Below, piece after piece: positions 21,233 to 30,787 of a stretch of 64,000 nucleotides of DNA. Within the stretch, counting starts at the first letter, position 1, and each line of letters starts with the position of its first letter. The notes below the pieces were generated by a model, which worked only from the letters and a program-made list of their open reading frames with translations, did not search any database and had not been told where the DNA came from. The position numbers were made by a program, and so were the translations under genes. This DNA is from Rhynchopus sp. YZ270_cl-10 (Eukaryota > Euglenozoa > Diplonemea > Diplonemida > Diplonemidae), in the NCBI GenBank assembly GCA_964035575.1, contig OZ037844.1, positions 806,001 through 870,000 on the forward strand, written 5' to 3'.

Positions 21233-24200
21233 ATGGGTCTGCTGCTGGTGGGTTTGCTGTTGGTGGGTTTGCTGTTGGTGGGTTTGCTGTTGGTGGGTTT
21301 GCTGTTGGTGGGTTTACTGTTGGTGGATGTGCTGTGGATGGGTCTGCTGCTGGTGGGTTTGCTGCTGGTGGGTTTGCTGTTGGTGGATGTGCTGTGGATG
21401 GGTTTGCTGCTGGTGGGTTTGCTGTTGGTGGGTTTGCTGCTGGTGGGTTTGCTGCTGGTGGGTTTGCTGTTGGTGGGTTTACTGTTGGTGGATGTGCTGT
21501 GGATGGGTTTGCTGTTGGTGGGTTTGCTGTTGGTGGGTTTGCTGCTGGTGGGTTTGCTGTTGGTGGGTTTGCTGTTGGTGGGTTTACTGTTGGTGGATGT
21601 GCTGTGGATGGGTTTGCTGCTGGTGGGTTTGCTGTTGGTGGGTTTGCTGTTGGTGGGTTTGCTGTTGGTGGATGTGCTGTGGATGGGTTTGCTGCTGGTG
21701 GGTTTGCTGTTGGTGGGTTTGCTGTTGGTGGGTTTACTGTTGGTGGATGTGCTGTGGATGGGTCTGCTGCTGGTGGGTTTGCTGTTTGTGGGTTTACTGT
21801 TGATGGGTCTGCTGTTGGTGGGTCTGCTGCGCACACCGTGCTTGAGTAGAACCTGCACCACACCTGCATGGTGTTCGTACCTCGCAACGGACAACGCAGT
21901 GTAACCAGCCCTCGTCTTGTGGTTCACATCCACACCCTTCAAACCCACAAGATAGCGCACAGTCTCGATGTGTCCAAATAGGGCGGCAATCATAAGGCAT
22001 GTGTATCCTCGCTTTTCTGTGGCGCACACGTTCGCCCCTACTTTGACCAACATCTTCACAACTGCGAGTGCCCCAGCACCACAAGCAATGTGCAGAAACG
22101 AAAATCCGTTTTCGTCCTTTGTCTCGATGTCTGCCCCTGCATCAAGCAACAAGTGCACAAGATAGCTCATAATCTCGGTTTGTCTACAACAAGCCGCAAG
22201 GAAAAGACACGTGCGCCCGTCGTTGTCTGTGACACACAGTCCCGCACCTGCTTCGACCAACATCGTCACAAGTTCTAGTTCCCCTACCTCACAAGCATGG
22301 TGAATAGGTGAACGTCCCTTGTATCCCTTTGCCTCGATGTCTGCACCTGCATCAATCAGCACCTGCACCACACTTGAGTGCTTCTCCAACACAGCGGTGT
22401 GCAGTGCAGTCCAGGCGTCGCCAGCTGACTGATTCACATCCACCTCAGGCATGCACAGAAGAGCACGCACAGTCTCGGTGTGTCCAAAACGAACTGCATG
22501 CATAAGACATGTGTCTCCTTTGTGGTTTGTGACACACACTCCCGCACCTGCTTTGACTAACACCTTCACAGCATCGAGTGCCCCTTCCTGGCTGGCTAAG
22601 AGCACAGGCGATTCTCCATTCTCGTTCTTTGCCTCGATGTCTGCACCTGCATCAATGAGCACCTCCACTACTTCAGAATAGTTTTCTTGAGCTGCAAAGT
22701 GCAACGCAGTGAAGTCCTCAGCATCCTTGTGATTCACGTCCACCTCACGCAAACTCACAAGATAACGCACAGTCTCGGTGTGTCCAAAATATGACGCAAG
22801 TGTAAGACATGTGTCTCCTTCGTTGTCTGTAGTACGCACTCTTGCACCTGCTTTGACCAACATCTTCACAGTGTCGAGAGACCCGTTCTTGCTGGCCACA
22901 CTCAGGGGCGAATATCCATGCACGTCCTTTGCCTCGATGTCTGCCCCTGCATCGATGAGCACCTTCACCACATCGATGTGTCTTTCGCTCGCTGCACAGT
23001 GCAACGCAGTGTAGCCGTTGTTCTCTGAGTAATTCATGTCCACCTCCGGCAAGCCCACAAGATAGCGCACAGTCTCGGTGTGTCCATTCCATGCCGCCAG
23101 GGTAAGACACGTGTCTCCTACGTCCGCACCTGCTTTGACCAACACCTTCACAGTGCCCAGTGCCCCTGCCTTGCTTGCCATGAGCAGAGGTGAACACCCC
23201 TCCTTGTCCTTTGTCTCGATGTCCGTCCCTGCATCAATCATCAAGTTCACAAGATAGCGCACAATCTCAGTATGCCCATTGGCTCCCGCAAGGAAAAGAC
23301 ACGTGCGCCCGTCGTTGTCTGTGACACACAGTCCCGCACCTGCTTCGACCAACATCTTCACAAGTTCTAGTTCCCCTACCCCACAAGCATAGTGAAGAGG
23401 TGAACGTCCCTTGTCTCCTTTTGCCTCGATGTCTGCACCTGCATCAATCAGCACCTGCACTACACTTGAGTGCTTCTCCAACACAGCGGTGTGCAGTGCA
23501 GTCCAGGCGTCGCCAGCTGACTGATTCACATCCACCTCCTTCAAGCCCACAAGATAGCGCACAGTCTCGGTGTGTCCATTAGCAGCCGCAGATAAAAGAC
23601 ATGTGTCTCCTTTGTTGTCCGCACCTGCTTTGACCAACACCTTCACAGCATCGAGTGCCCCTTCCCTGCAAGCACAGTGCACAGGTGAAGATCCGTCCTC
23701 GTCCTTTGCCTCGATGTCTGCCCCTGCATCAATGAGCACCTCCACCACTTCAGGATAGTTTTCTTGAGCTGCAAAGTGCAACGCAGTCAAGTTGTCATCT
23801 TCTGAGTGATTTACATCCACCTGCGGCACGCTCACAAGATAGCGCACAGTCTCGGTGTGTCCAAAATACGCCGCAAGGGTAAGACACGTGTCTCCTTCGT
23901 TGTCTGTAGTACGCACTCCCGCACCTGCTTTGACCAACATCTTCACAACTGCGAACTTGCCTGAAATACTCGCCCTGAGCAGAGGTGAACGTCCCCTCTC
24001 GTCCTTTGTCTCGATGTCTGCCCCTGCATCAATGAGCACCTGAAACACTGCAGGGTCCTCCCACATGGCTGGACACGGTATCTCATCGTCGCTGTCTTCC
24101 CCTATCCGGTGTGGGACAAAGGCGACGTTGCTGCAGACTGACTTCCAATGCTGCAAGAGGACCTCCGTGCACGCAGTGTGGTCTGCGTGGATGCACTCAC

Positions 24201-24465
24201 TCAGCAGCATCCCGAAACCCATCTGCGTTGTCTCAACATACGGAAGAAGCAGTGCGAGGCATTCATCGTGGTTCCCTCTGCATGCCTCATGCACAGCATC
24301 GAAGGCAACCGTTTTGCTGTCTGTGTCTGGGCTGAGCTTCTCAAGTCCTGTCCGCACGGCCGTCGTATCGCCGTTCCTGGCAGCCTCCACCAAGACCTCG
24401 TCGCCAAGATTTCTTCTCTTTGGTGCCTCATTCTCTGCAGTGCTGTCTGTGTGCTGCTTTGACAT
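21184..24465 (-). CDS. Ankyrin-repeat protein A3 (8 super-repeats) with pentapeptide tail
   Basis: A 1093-residue protein starting at the ATG at 24465 (MSKQHTDS); the frame is open 41 codons further up, but paralogs start here. The shared N-terminal domain has APKRRN in the basic position and insert RIGEDSDDEI, including a change of the preceding Gly to Arg. About eight ankyrin trimers follow, the largest array in the window; two lack the usual third repeat spacing. The last ~200 residues are tandem SKPTN/SKPTS/SRPIH units encoded by a 15-bp minisatellite. Compared with A1 and A2, a 1-nt difference near 21,845 removes their stop (VQVLSSTV) and opens this frame into the array. The leader is type II. 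Confidence 0.82.
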   Translation of the reverse strand: MSKQHTDSTAENEAPKRRNLGDEVLVEAARNGDTTAVRTGLEKLSPDTDSKTVAFDAVHEACRGNHDECLALLLPYVETTQMGFGMLLSECIHADHTACTEVLLQHWKSVCSNVAFVPHRIGEDSDDEIPCPAMWEDPAVFQVLIDAGADIETKDERGRSPLLRASISGKFAVVKMLVKAGAGVRTTDNEGDTCLTLAAYFGHTETVRYLVSVPQVDVNHSEDDNLTALHFAAQENYPEVVEVLIDAGADIEAKDEDGSSPVHCACREGALDAVKVLVKAGADNKGDTCLLSAAANGHTETVRYLVGLKEVDVNQSAGDAWTALHTAVLEKHSSVVQVLIDAGADIEAKGDKGRSPLHYACGVGELELVKMLVEAGAGLCVTDNDGRTCLFLAGANGHTEIVRYLVNLMIDAGTDIETKDKEGCSPLLMASKAGALGTVKVLVKAGADVGDTCLTLAAWNGHTETVRYLVGLPEVDMNYSENNGYTALHCAASERHIDVVKVLIDAGADIEAKDVHGYSPLSVASKNGSLDTVKMLVKAGARVRTTDNEGDTCLTLASYFGHTETVRYLVSLREVDVNHKDAEDFTALHFAAQENYSEVVEVLIDAGADIEAKNENGESPVLLASQEGALDAVKVLVKAGAGVCVTNHKGDTCLMHAVRFGHTETVRALLCMPEVDVNQSAGDAWTALHTAVLEKHSSVVQVLIDAGADIEAKGYKGRSPIHHACEVGELELVTMLVEAGAGLCVTDNDGRTCLFLAACCRQTEIMSYLVHLLLDAGADIETKDENGFSFLHIACGAGALAVVKMLVKVGANVCATEKRGYTCLMIAALFGHIETVRYLVGLKGVDVNHKTRAGYTALSVARYEHHAGVVQVLLKHGVRSRPTNSRPINSKPTNSKPTSSRPIHSTSTNSKPTNSKPTNSKPTSSKPIHSTSTNSKPTNSKPTNSKPTSSKPIHSTSTNSKPTNSKPTNSKPTSSKPTNSKPTNSKPIHSTSTNSKPTNSKPTSSKPTSSKPTNSKPTSSKPIHSTSTNSKPTSSKPTSSRPIHSTSTNSKPTNSKPTNSKPTNSKPTNSKPTSSRPIHSKSHRDCAYSSVHA
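21235..21830. repeat. 15-bp coding minisatellite, about 40 units
   Basis: Tandem GCTG(C/T)TGGTGGGTTT units, with interspersed GATGTGCTGTGGATGGG variants forming a higher-order pattern. The array lacks stops in several frames on both strands: minus-strand frames read SKPTN and NPPTA, plus-strand frames read LLLVG, GGFAV and CCWWV. The single seed unit at the matching place behind A1 and A2 (about 16775-16800 and 19323-19348) shows where it arose. Confidence 0.92.
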
Positions 24466-25161
24466 GGTTTGTGTGTCGTCTCTGTGTCTTTCTTTGGTTG
24501 TCTTTTTGAGGTGATGGGGGTGGTACCTGACACAAGGCGGAAGCAGATGAGAAAGCAAAGGTTGTCGATGTGCCACATGGACCGACAAACCGGACCAGGA
24601 CGCTTCCGAATTGAAACAAGATAGAACCTTTGGGGTCCAACAACTACTCCCACCCTCCTTTTTTTTCTTCCGTTTCCCTTTTTCGTTCCATAAGGCTAGA
24701 CATTCACTAAAGCTGTGTACTACACCGACTCTGCCTACTCACAGCCGAAGGTGAGTTCTGTACTCAACACACCTGCCCTCAACAGGCAAGATAGCATATT
24801 TGCAGGAAATGCACATCCCAACAGTGTCGCACTGACACCGACATACCCCCCCCTCCCCTTTGTTCCAGAGTCTGCAAACCAGAGGCCGTTATAACAACTT
24901 TTCTTGTCTTTTTTTTCCCCCCCCGCAATTAACAACCACCCCTCCCCTGCTTCACAGCCACGTGCTCCATGCTACGTTATACACAAGATAAATGTTACTC
25001 TCCCCCCCGCCCTCACACACCCTCCAATCACCTAGGGACTTTGCACAGTGTGTTCAAAATCCTTCAAAAGAACCCCATATTTTTTGTGAACTTCAAAAAT
25101 CCCCCCCATTTTTTGTAGTTTCGACAATCACCTGTCCGAGGACGGGTTCTGTACACAAAGT
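24466..25161. other. Intergenic upstream of A3
   Basis: A type II leader adjoins the ATG, then pyrimidine- and AT-rich sequence. At about 25110-25169 a module reads TTTCGACAATCACCTGTCCG and continues to GTTCTGTACACAAAG. The same module lies at 61050-61103 and serves as the empty-site reference for hAT-3. No gene is seen. Confidence 0.5.
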
Positions 25162-25169
25162 CGCCCGAA

Positions 25170-26704
25170 CAGGGTAGATCCTTATTTTCGCTAAAAACGC
25201 TAAAAATCCCAGATTTATTTTCGTTTTTTTCCTTTTTTTTTTCTCTCCCGTTTTTGAAATTTTTCCGCGCAGGCCTGACGCTAACTTTCAGGTTTTTGGG
25301 AAATCGTGGGGGTTGATGGTTTGTCCGCTCGCGCAGCGAGCGGAAAAATTGAGTGACGGTCTAAAAAAAAAAAACTAACAAGCAGGTTGGTACTGTACTG
25401 AGGCAGAATAGTGGTGTTTTTTTACACATCTCAGCTGTCGTAGAACTAAACCCCAGGGGATAATATAGGTTTTGGGGGTTTTCTCTGAAACTCGGTCGAG
25501 CCCAACCCAGCTCGTTAGGGCCTCCGGCGGAATGTGAGAATTGCTCGGTTATCCTACTGCGGAGTTCGGCACTGCATTGATATTTGCACCAGGCACGCGC
25601 AGTGACAGTATATTTACAAAAAGAAACGGCGGTCGTGGCACCCATGGCGAAGCCACGGTACACAACATTTCTGAAAATGTTGCCATAAAACGGCACTGTC
25701 GTTGGTAATTTTCAACAGTTACCGTAAATTTTACTTCCAGATTTTGCTGAAACGAAAGTTTCTGGCGAAGCCACGGTACGCAACATTTCAAAAAATTGCG
25801 CTCAAAATTGCACATTTTTACTGCCAAACAGGGCTGCAAGCTGCGCTGCAGGCGCACGGTACGCTACTTTTATTATTTCGCATGCTTCTTTTTCCTTCGG
25901 CATTTGAACAATTAAATCACATTCTGGCTGTGACCCTTGTCGGACACTGCGCCCTCTGACAAGGGTAATACTTTCTAGAAACATTCTGAAAAGTGGTAGT
26001 GCCCGGCATGAGCAAGAAAATTTTCAAAATTAAATAGGCACCAGCAGTTTGGGTAGGCGAGACCGCATTGGGTGAACCTCCGCGAGCGCAGCGAGCGGAA
26101 ATTTTTTTTTTGCAGTTTTTGGGCAAAGTTCAAAATCCCACCAAAAATTAAGTGGGGATTTTCGACAACAATACTGGGGCCCTATGGGTTTTTGGATTTT
26201 GGCCTAACAGTGTTGTGTTTCTGCCTTGGTCCGGTTGAAGTCTTTATTACTGGATCTATCGTACAGGTGACCCACACCTGACCTTTAACACACACGCACT
26301 TCTTCGAAACCTCCACCCTCAGCACCAACCCTTTTACAATGGTCCGCTTTGCGGGTTTGTGGACATAGTAATTGTGTTCTTCAAAAATATGCTTCAAAAT
26401 TGTCTTATGCAAGGTGACACTGACTCATTGGTCCTTGTCTTATGAAGTGAAGACAAATATTAAAGGGGCATTGGCGGGCCGAAGGCCAGCCAAAAAAACG
26501 GTAGCGAACTTTTACTTTTTTTCCTTTTGGTTTCCCCCTTATTTTGACTTTCCGGATCGATTGCGGACCGTGGTGGTGCCACTCTGTGGCTGGAAATTAG
26601 TAGGTAACCAAAAAAATGGGCCAGAGAAAAAAGGAAAAAAAAAAAGGAAAAAAAAATAAAAAATCTCGAATCCTTATTTTCACTTTCGCTAAGGATCTAC
26701 CCTG
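25170..26704. mobile_element. Non-autonomous hAT element hAT-3
   Basis: Ends CAGGGTAGATCCTTA (right copy inverted, with a small internal offset after GATCCTTA). An exact 8-bp duplication CGCCCGAA lies at 25162-25169 and 26705-26712. The related flank at 61070-61110 carries one uninterrupted CGCCCGAA followed by GGCTAAT, as expected for an unoccupied site. There is no transposase. The interior shares blocks with hAT-1 (GGCCTGACGCTA region) and, in reverse orientation, with hAT-2, and carries three GC hairpins. It ends 24 bp past the stop codon of the next gene. Confidence 0.88.
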
Positions 26705-26728
26705 CGCCCGAAGGCTAATTTTTTTTTT

Positions 26729-27730
26729 TTATAGTCCCGAATCTAAGCTGTCGTCATCTTCATCATCTTCGGAGATAGAGACATCTTTGGACCTGGTGGG
26801 TTCGGACTCGGACTCGGAGTCTGATTGAATAACGGCTGTCCCACAACATTCTATGAGCGTGCACTGTGACTGTGGGATGAGGGGGGATACTTGAGACGAT
26901 GACGCATCCCACACAACCCCGTCCACAAGCACCTCTGCGACGGTGTTTGCCACATCCCCCGGGGTTTTGGTCACAACACCAAGACACCCTGCGCTTACCT
27001 TCCTCCCATTGTCAAATACTGTTGTCTCCAACACCTTAATGCACAGCCCCGGGAGGTAGATTGGGGTCAGCTTCGAGCACGCCTCTATGTACCCCCCATC
27101 GAGCGTCTGCAACCAATAGACCGCACCCTCCACTGCACGGAGAACACCGACACAGTCACCCCCAAGCACCCTTCGGAACACCGGAGACACGCGTGACGCT
27201 GCGCTATGCACATCGCACCCTACCCCAAGCACACGAAAGGTCGTCACCGGGTGAAGCAAAAGAGAGGTGTCCAGCTCCACCACATCCACCCCACTGCGTA
27301 CCGACACCACCCCTCCTTCTGGGGGTGCAGTAACGGTCACGCAGGTTCCTTCTGACAACATCGCGCCCTCCGATACGATGACAGTGTCGCCCACTACAAA
27401 TTTCCATGCCGTACCGTTCTCCGCAGATCGACGAGGTGATGCCATGCCCATCGGCTCTCCTGATGTTGCGGAGCGCAGCGCCTTTTCGGAATCTGGTGTA
27501 AAAGTGGTGTCGGGGGGGACCTGTGTGTCGGCAGCTGCTGTTCCAGCAAGCGATGCAACCCGATGTGCCGTCCACACGCCGATGCCCTTGATTGATTCAT
27601 ACCACTCCAAGCCTGTCGCTTTCATGCTTTTCATGCGGGTGCGTTGTTGTTGTGTATCAATCCTCTCATTCGCATCCTCCTCCTGCGATAGTGGAGGTGG
27701 ACCTGAAGAAGCAAGTGTCCCAGACATCAT
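26729..27730 (-). CDS. Unrecognised protein with acidic serine tail
   Basis: A 333-residue protein opening with ATG ATG at 27730. I do not recognise it. The middle (about 110-280) is rich in Val and Gly and has beta-strand-like segments such as KFVVGDTVIVSEGAMLSEGT and CIKVLETTVF...GVVTKTPGD, which recall KOW/SH3-like barrels, but I would not assign the family. The last ~35 residues are a Ser/Asp/Glu run (SDSESESE ... DDEDDDSLDSGL) that looks like a casein-kinase-2 substrate or chaperone-type acidic tail. No signal peptide or membrane segment. Transposon hAT-3 sits 17 nt beyond the stop (counted to its target-site duplication), probably in the 3' UTR. Confidence 0.6.
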   Translation of the reverse strand: MMSGTLASSGPPPLSQEEDANERIDTQQQRTRMKSMKATGLEWYESIKGIGVWTAHRVASLAGTAAADTQVPPDTTFTPDSEKALRSATSGEPMGMASPRRSAENGTAWKFVVGDTVIVSEGAMLSEGTCVTVTAPPEGGVVSVRSGVDVVELDTSLLLHPVTTFRVLGVGCDVHSAASRVSPVFRRVLGGDCVGVLRAVEGAVYWLQTLDGGYIEACSKLTPIYLPGLCIKVLETTVFDNGRKVSAGCLGVVTKTPGDVANTVAEVLVDGVVWDASSSQVSPLIPQSQCTLIECCGTAVIQSDSESESEPTRSKDVSISEDDEDDDSLDSGL

Positions 27731-28139
27731 ACTAAAATCACCTCAAAAAGGAGCGTTGGGCCAAAGCTGGGTAAAAGAGGGGGAGAAAATGTTGGTCTTG
27801 AGAAGAAAAAATAAATGAGGGCAGCGATGTGCCGAAGCTGTGAAAGGGGAAAGGAGGGGGGGGAAATCGCAGTACCAACGAGATGGGAGGGAGGAGGGGA
27901 GAAATAGGGGATTTTTTTTTTTTTTTGGAGATAGGCGCAGAAGAGAGGTGGGGATGTGTAATCAGTTTCCTGTTGAGGGTGTGTGGTGTGGCGTGTGTGC
28001 GTGGGGGGATACATCTGATTTGGAGAGAGAAAGGTGTGCCAATGCAAAAGTCAGGGGCAAACTTTTTTTTATTATTATTCAGAAATCACGAAATGGACGA
28101 ATTGTTTTCACACGATGTTCATTTTAACGCAAAATGCAA
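27731..28139. other. Intergenic upstream of the acidic-tail gene
   Basis: G-rich on the plus strand next to the ATG (a pyrimidine-rich leader in the gene's direction). Nothing else is recognisable. Confidence 0.45.
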
Positions 28140-29345
28140 AGTTCTGTCGATGGTCCCAAAAAAAAAACCCCCCCCCCCCCCCCCCTAGGGGGGCGGATTG
28201 TCCTCACAAAAAGTGAAATAAAAATTTTTTGCAACATAGAAACTCGTTTCCCGTGGAAAACTAGACACATACCCACCCCAAAAATGTTCGGAGGATCCAA
28301 TGAAACCATTTTTTTACACTTTGGTGGGCTCAGAAATACCCAAAATGGGGAAAATTAGTGAAAAATGGACTTTCCCCCCAAAATGGGCAAAAGTGGTTTT
28401 TTAGCAAAAAAATTGAGTTTTTTGGATCACCAGAGGTCTATTTGGGTGACTCTCTGGTGCAAATCGGGTCCCAGGGGTCCTGTGGACCTGATTTCAACGA
28501 CGAACAGACTTCTGGACCACTTACAAATGATTTTTTTTGAATTTTGGAGTCAAAAAAAGTGCCTGTCCAGTGCTTGTCCGGTGCCTGTCCTCTCCGTGAC
28601 TTTGTCCATAACCATCACATAAAGTAGGGTATGGTACAAATTTGGGTACATACCCCCCCCAAAAATGGTCCGCGGACCCAACGGAACCGGTTTTTTACCC
28701 TTTGGAGGACTTAGAAGCACCAGAAATGGGGAAAAGGAGTGAAAATTTGCCCTCCCCCCCAGAGAGGGGGGTAGGGCCGGGTTGTGGGCTAAAAAATGCC
28801 AAATTAGGGCCACCAGAGGCCTCTTGGGGCCACTCTCCGGTGGAAATCGTACTCCTGGGGGTCCTGTGGGCCTGGTTTCGACGAGCTGCACCCTTTTGGG
28901 CCCCTCTAACCGATCTTGGTTTGAAATATTGAGTCGAATATCACCCCCTGAACCCGTGCGTATGCGTGTAAAGTACCCCCCTCTCCCCTCCCCCCTCACT
29001 GCCCACCTTCTCCTCCCCTGACAGGCGTAACAAATAAAAAAACGGCCTCCCACTCACAAAAAGCGTCTGAGGATGCTGCTGAGTTCGTGAGGAGGTTCGC
29101 GGATGCAGAGTGGATCAGGGGTGTGTGCATGCGTGTCCTGATGAAGTGCTTCAGCTGCGCATCGAAATGCACGAGTGTGGGGGGAAGGCAGAAAATGTCA
29201 AATTAAGGCCGCCAGAGGCCTCTTGGGGTCACTCTCCGGTGGAAATCGTACTCCTGGGGGTCCTGTGGGCCTGATTTCGACGAACTGCACCCTTTTGGAC
29301 CCTTCGAACCGATCTTGGTTTGAAGTATTTAGTCAAATATGTCAA
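28140..29345. repeat. Degenerate tandem repeat family Y
   Basis: Three related blocks, at about 28250-28550, 28640-28945 and 29190-29345. Each contains CACCAGAGGTC or GCCAGAGGCCTCTTGGGG, then CTCTCCGGTGGAAATCGTAC or a variant, then GGTCCTGTGGGCCTG and a CGACGA(G/A)CTGCACCCTTTT segment. The first two also share a CCCCAAAAATG...GGACCCAA lead-in. Long C runs occur near 28,170 and 28,655. No coding potential. Confidence 0.7.
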
Positions 29346-30787
29346 ATTCCTCCAATCATAGGCTGTATACAGTACAAAATCATGAAAACACCAATAAAAC
29401 GGCATTTTTTTTCGTTTTTTCACGTTTTTTGCCGCAAAACCCCCCAAAAACCCCCGGAAACCCATTTTTGGGGTGGCACAGCGTGTGGGTCACCACTGAA
29501 ATGGCCCACCGGCGAAAAAATAATAAAAATTACATAAAAAACGTTAGCAATCCGCCCCCCTACCCCCCCCCCCCCCCCCCCCCTGCCAAGCCCCCTTTCT
29601 CGTGGCCATTCACGAGCACCATATGCATTATTCTTACTTTTTGTTGAAAACTTAGTTCGCAGTAGTGTAGACTGATTGAAGGGTTGCTTTGAAGCGAAGT
29701 TTTTGTTTACATCAATCGTTTTTGTTTTGTTTTTGCTTTGTTTCTCTGTGTTTTATACGCCGGACGGATTTACGCACCACCACTTTTTTTTGATAAATTG
29801 CTGAAGTAGTGTAGTTGGTTGTGCTGCAGCAGTTGTGCAACACAACCGAGGCAGGACATTTTTTTTTTTTTGAAAACCTTCTTGAGGAAATGATAACGCA
29901 GGTATCGAAACGCCGCCTTTAACGCGCCTGACAGTAGGTAATGACAGGCGGTGAGGGTGGGGAGGTTGGGGAATGACGTCATGGCCGGGGACAGCTTTTA
30001 TTAGAGCTGTCGGGATGTCTTCCAAACACACCGGTGAGCAAAGGCTCTGAGGGGGTGCACTCCGCCCCACATGACAAAAAGATGGGAGGGGAAGGCGGGG
30101 AGGGGCGGGGTGGGGGTTCAATCGCTTCCCGCACAGTGACTATGTGTCCCAGTAAACATGCGGAATAACATGACATTTGCATGATTGTTGACATGCACTT
30201 CATGCAAAAAGCATGTTACTTAGCATGTTAGTATTGCAGCATTGTATGGTACCATTTTATGTACTTGGAACACACTGGCAAACTTCCGTGGCATCTTCTA
30301 GCTTGCTACGTAACAAGGAATACAGCATGCTACTCAGGGCACGGGGGCACCGTGCGTTTTCATGATCGTATTTTCCATGTTTTTGTTCACACTTCGTGGG
30401 CGAGGAGGAGATGATGTGGCTCCATTCCTGGGCCATACCGTTCACCTCACACCGCTCTTTCCCTTTTGGGTTTCTTCACACACGACTTTGCACCTTCGCA
30501 CTCAATTGCAGAAACACGGTGGGGTTACTTCCAAGAAATTCAATTAGTATTCGTATTCTTTCAATTTATACACTTTCACATCTTCTGCAGTATGTCATAC
30601 ACTGCCCTTCAAGAGTGCAGTGTACCCGAGGATGAGCTCCACTATTTAGGAACGTTGCTGACAGAGCAATGCAAGACAAAGACTCATTATTATCTCAGTG
30701 TTGAACGATTATCTCATTGCATTCCATTTCCATGAGGGAGGGGTTTCAAAGAAATTCAGCAGCAATGATTCAGATCAACGCGGACAA
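29346..30787. other. Intergenic downstream of ankyrin gene A4
   Basis: A 22-base C run lies near 29,562. At about 29,800-29,850 a module (TTGTGCAACACAACCGAGGC) is shared with 56,150-56,180. At about 30,359-30,510 lies the ankyrin 3' module (GTTTTTGTTCACACTTCGTG onward to TTTGGGTTTCTTCACACACG) that recurs at 34,530-34,680 and 38,491-38,630, each time behind an ankyrin gene. No gene is seen. Confidence 0.5.

Noticed and set aside
21143-21904. Plus-strand frames of LLLVG, CCWWVC and GGFAV repeats
   Set aside because: Antisense readings of the 15-bp minisatellite. The minus-strand ankyrin frame explains the region.
27061-27818. Plus-strand frames opposite the acidic-tail gene
   Set aside because: Antisense shadows; the minus frame has a good double ATG, a leader and an acidic tail typical of real proteins.
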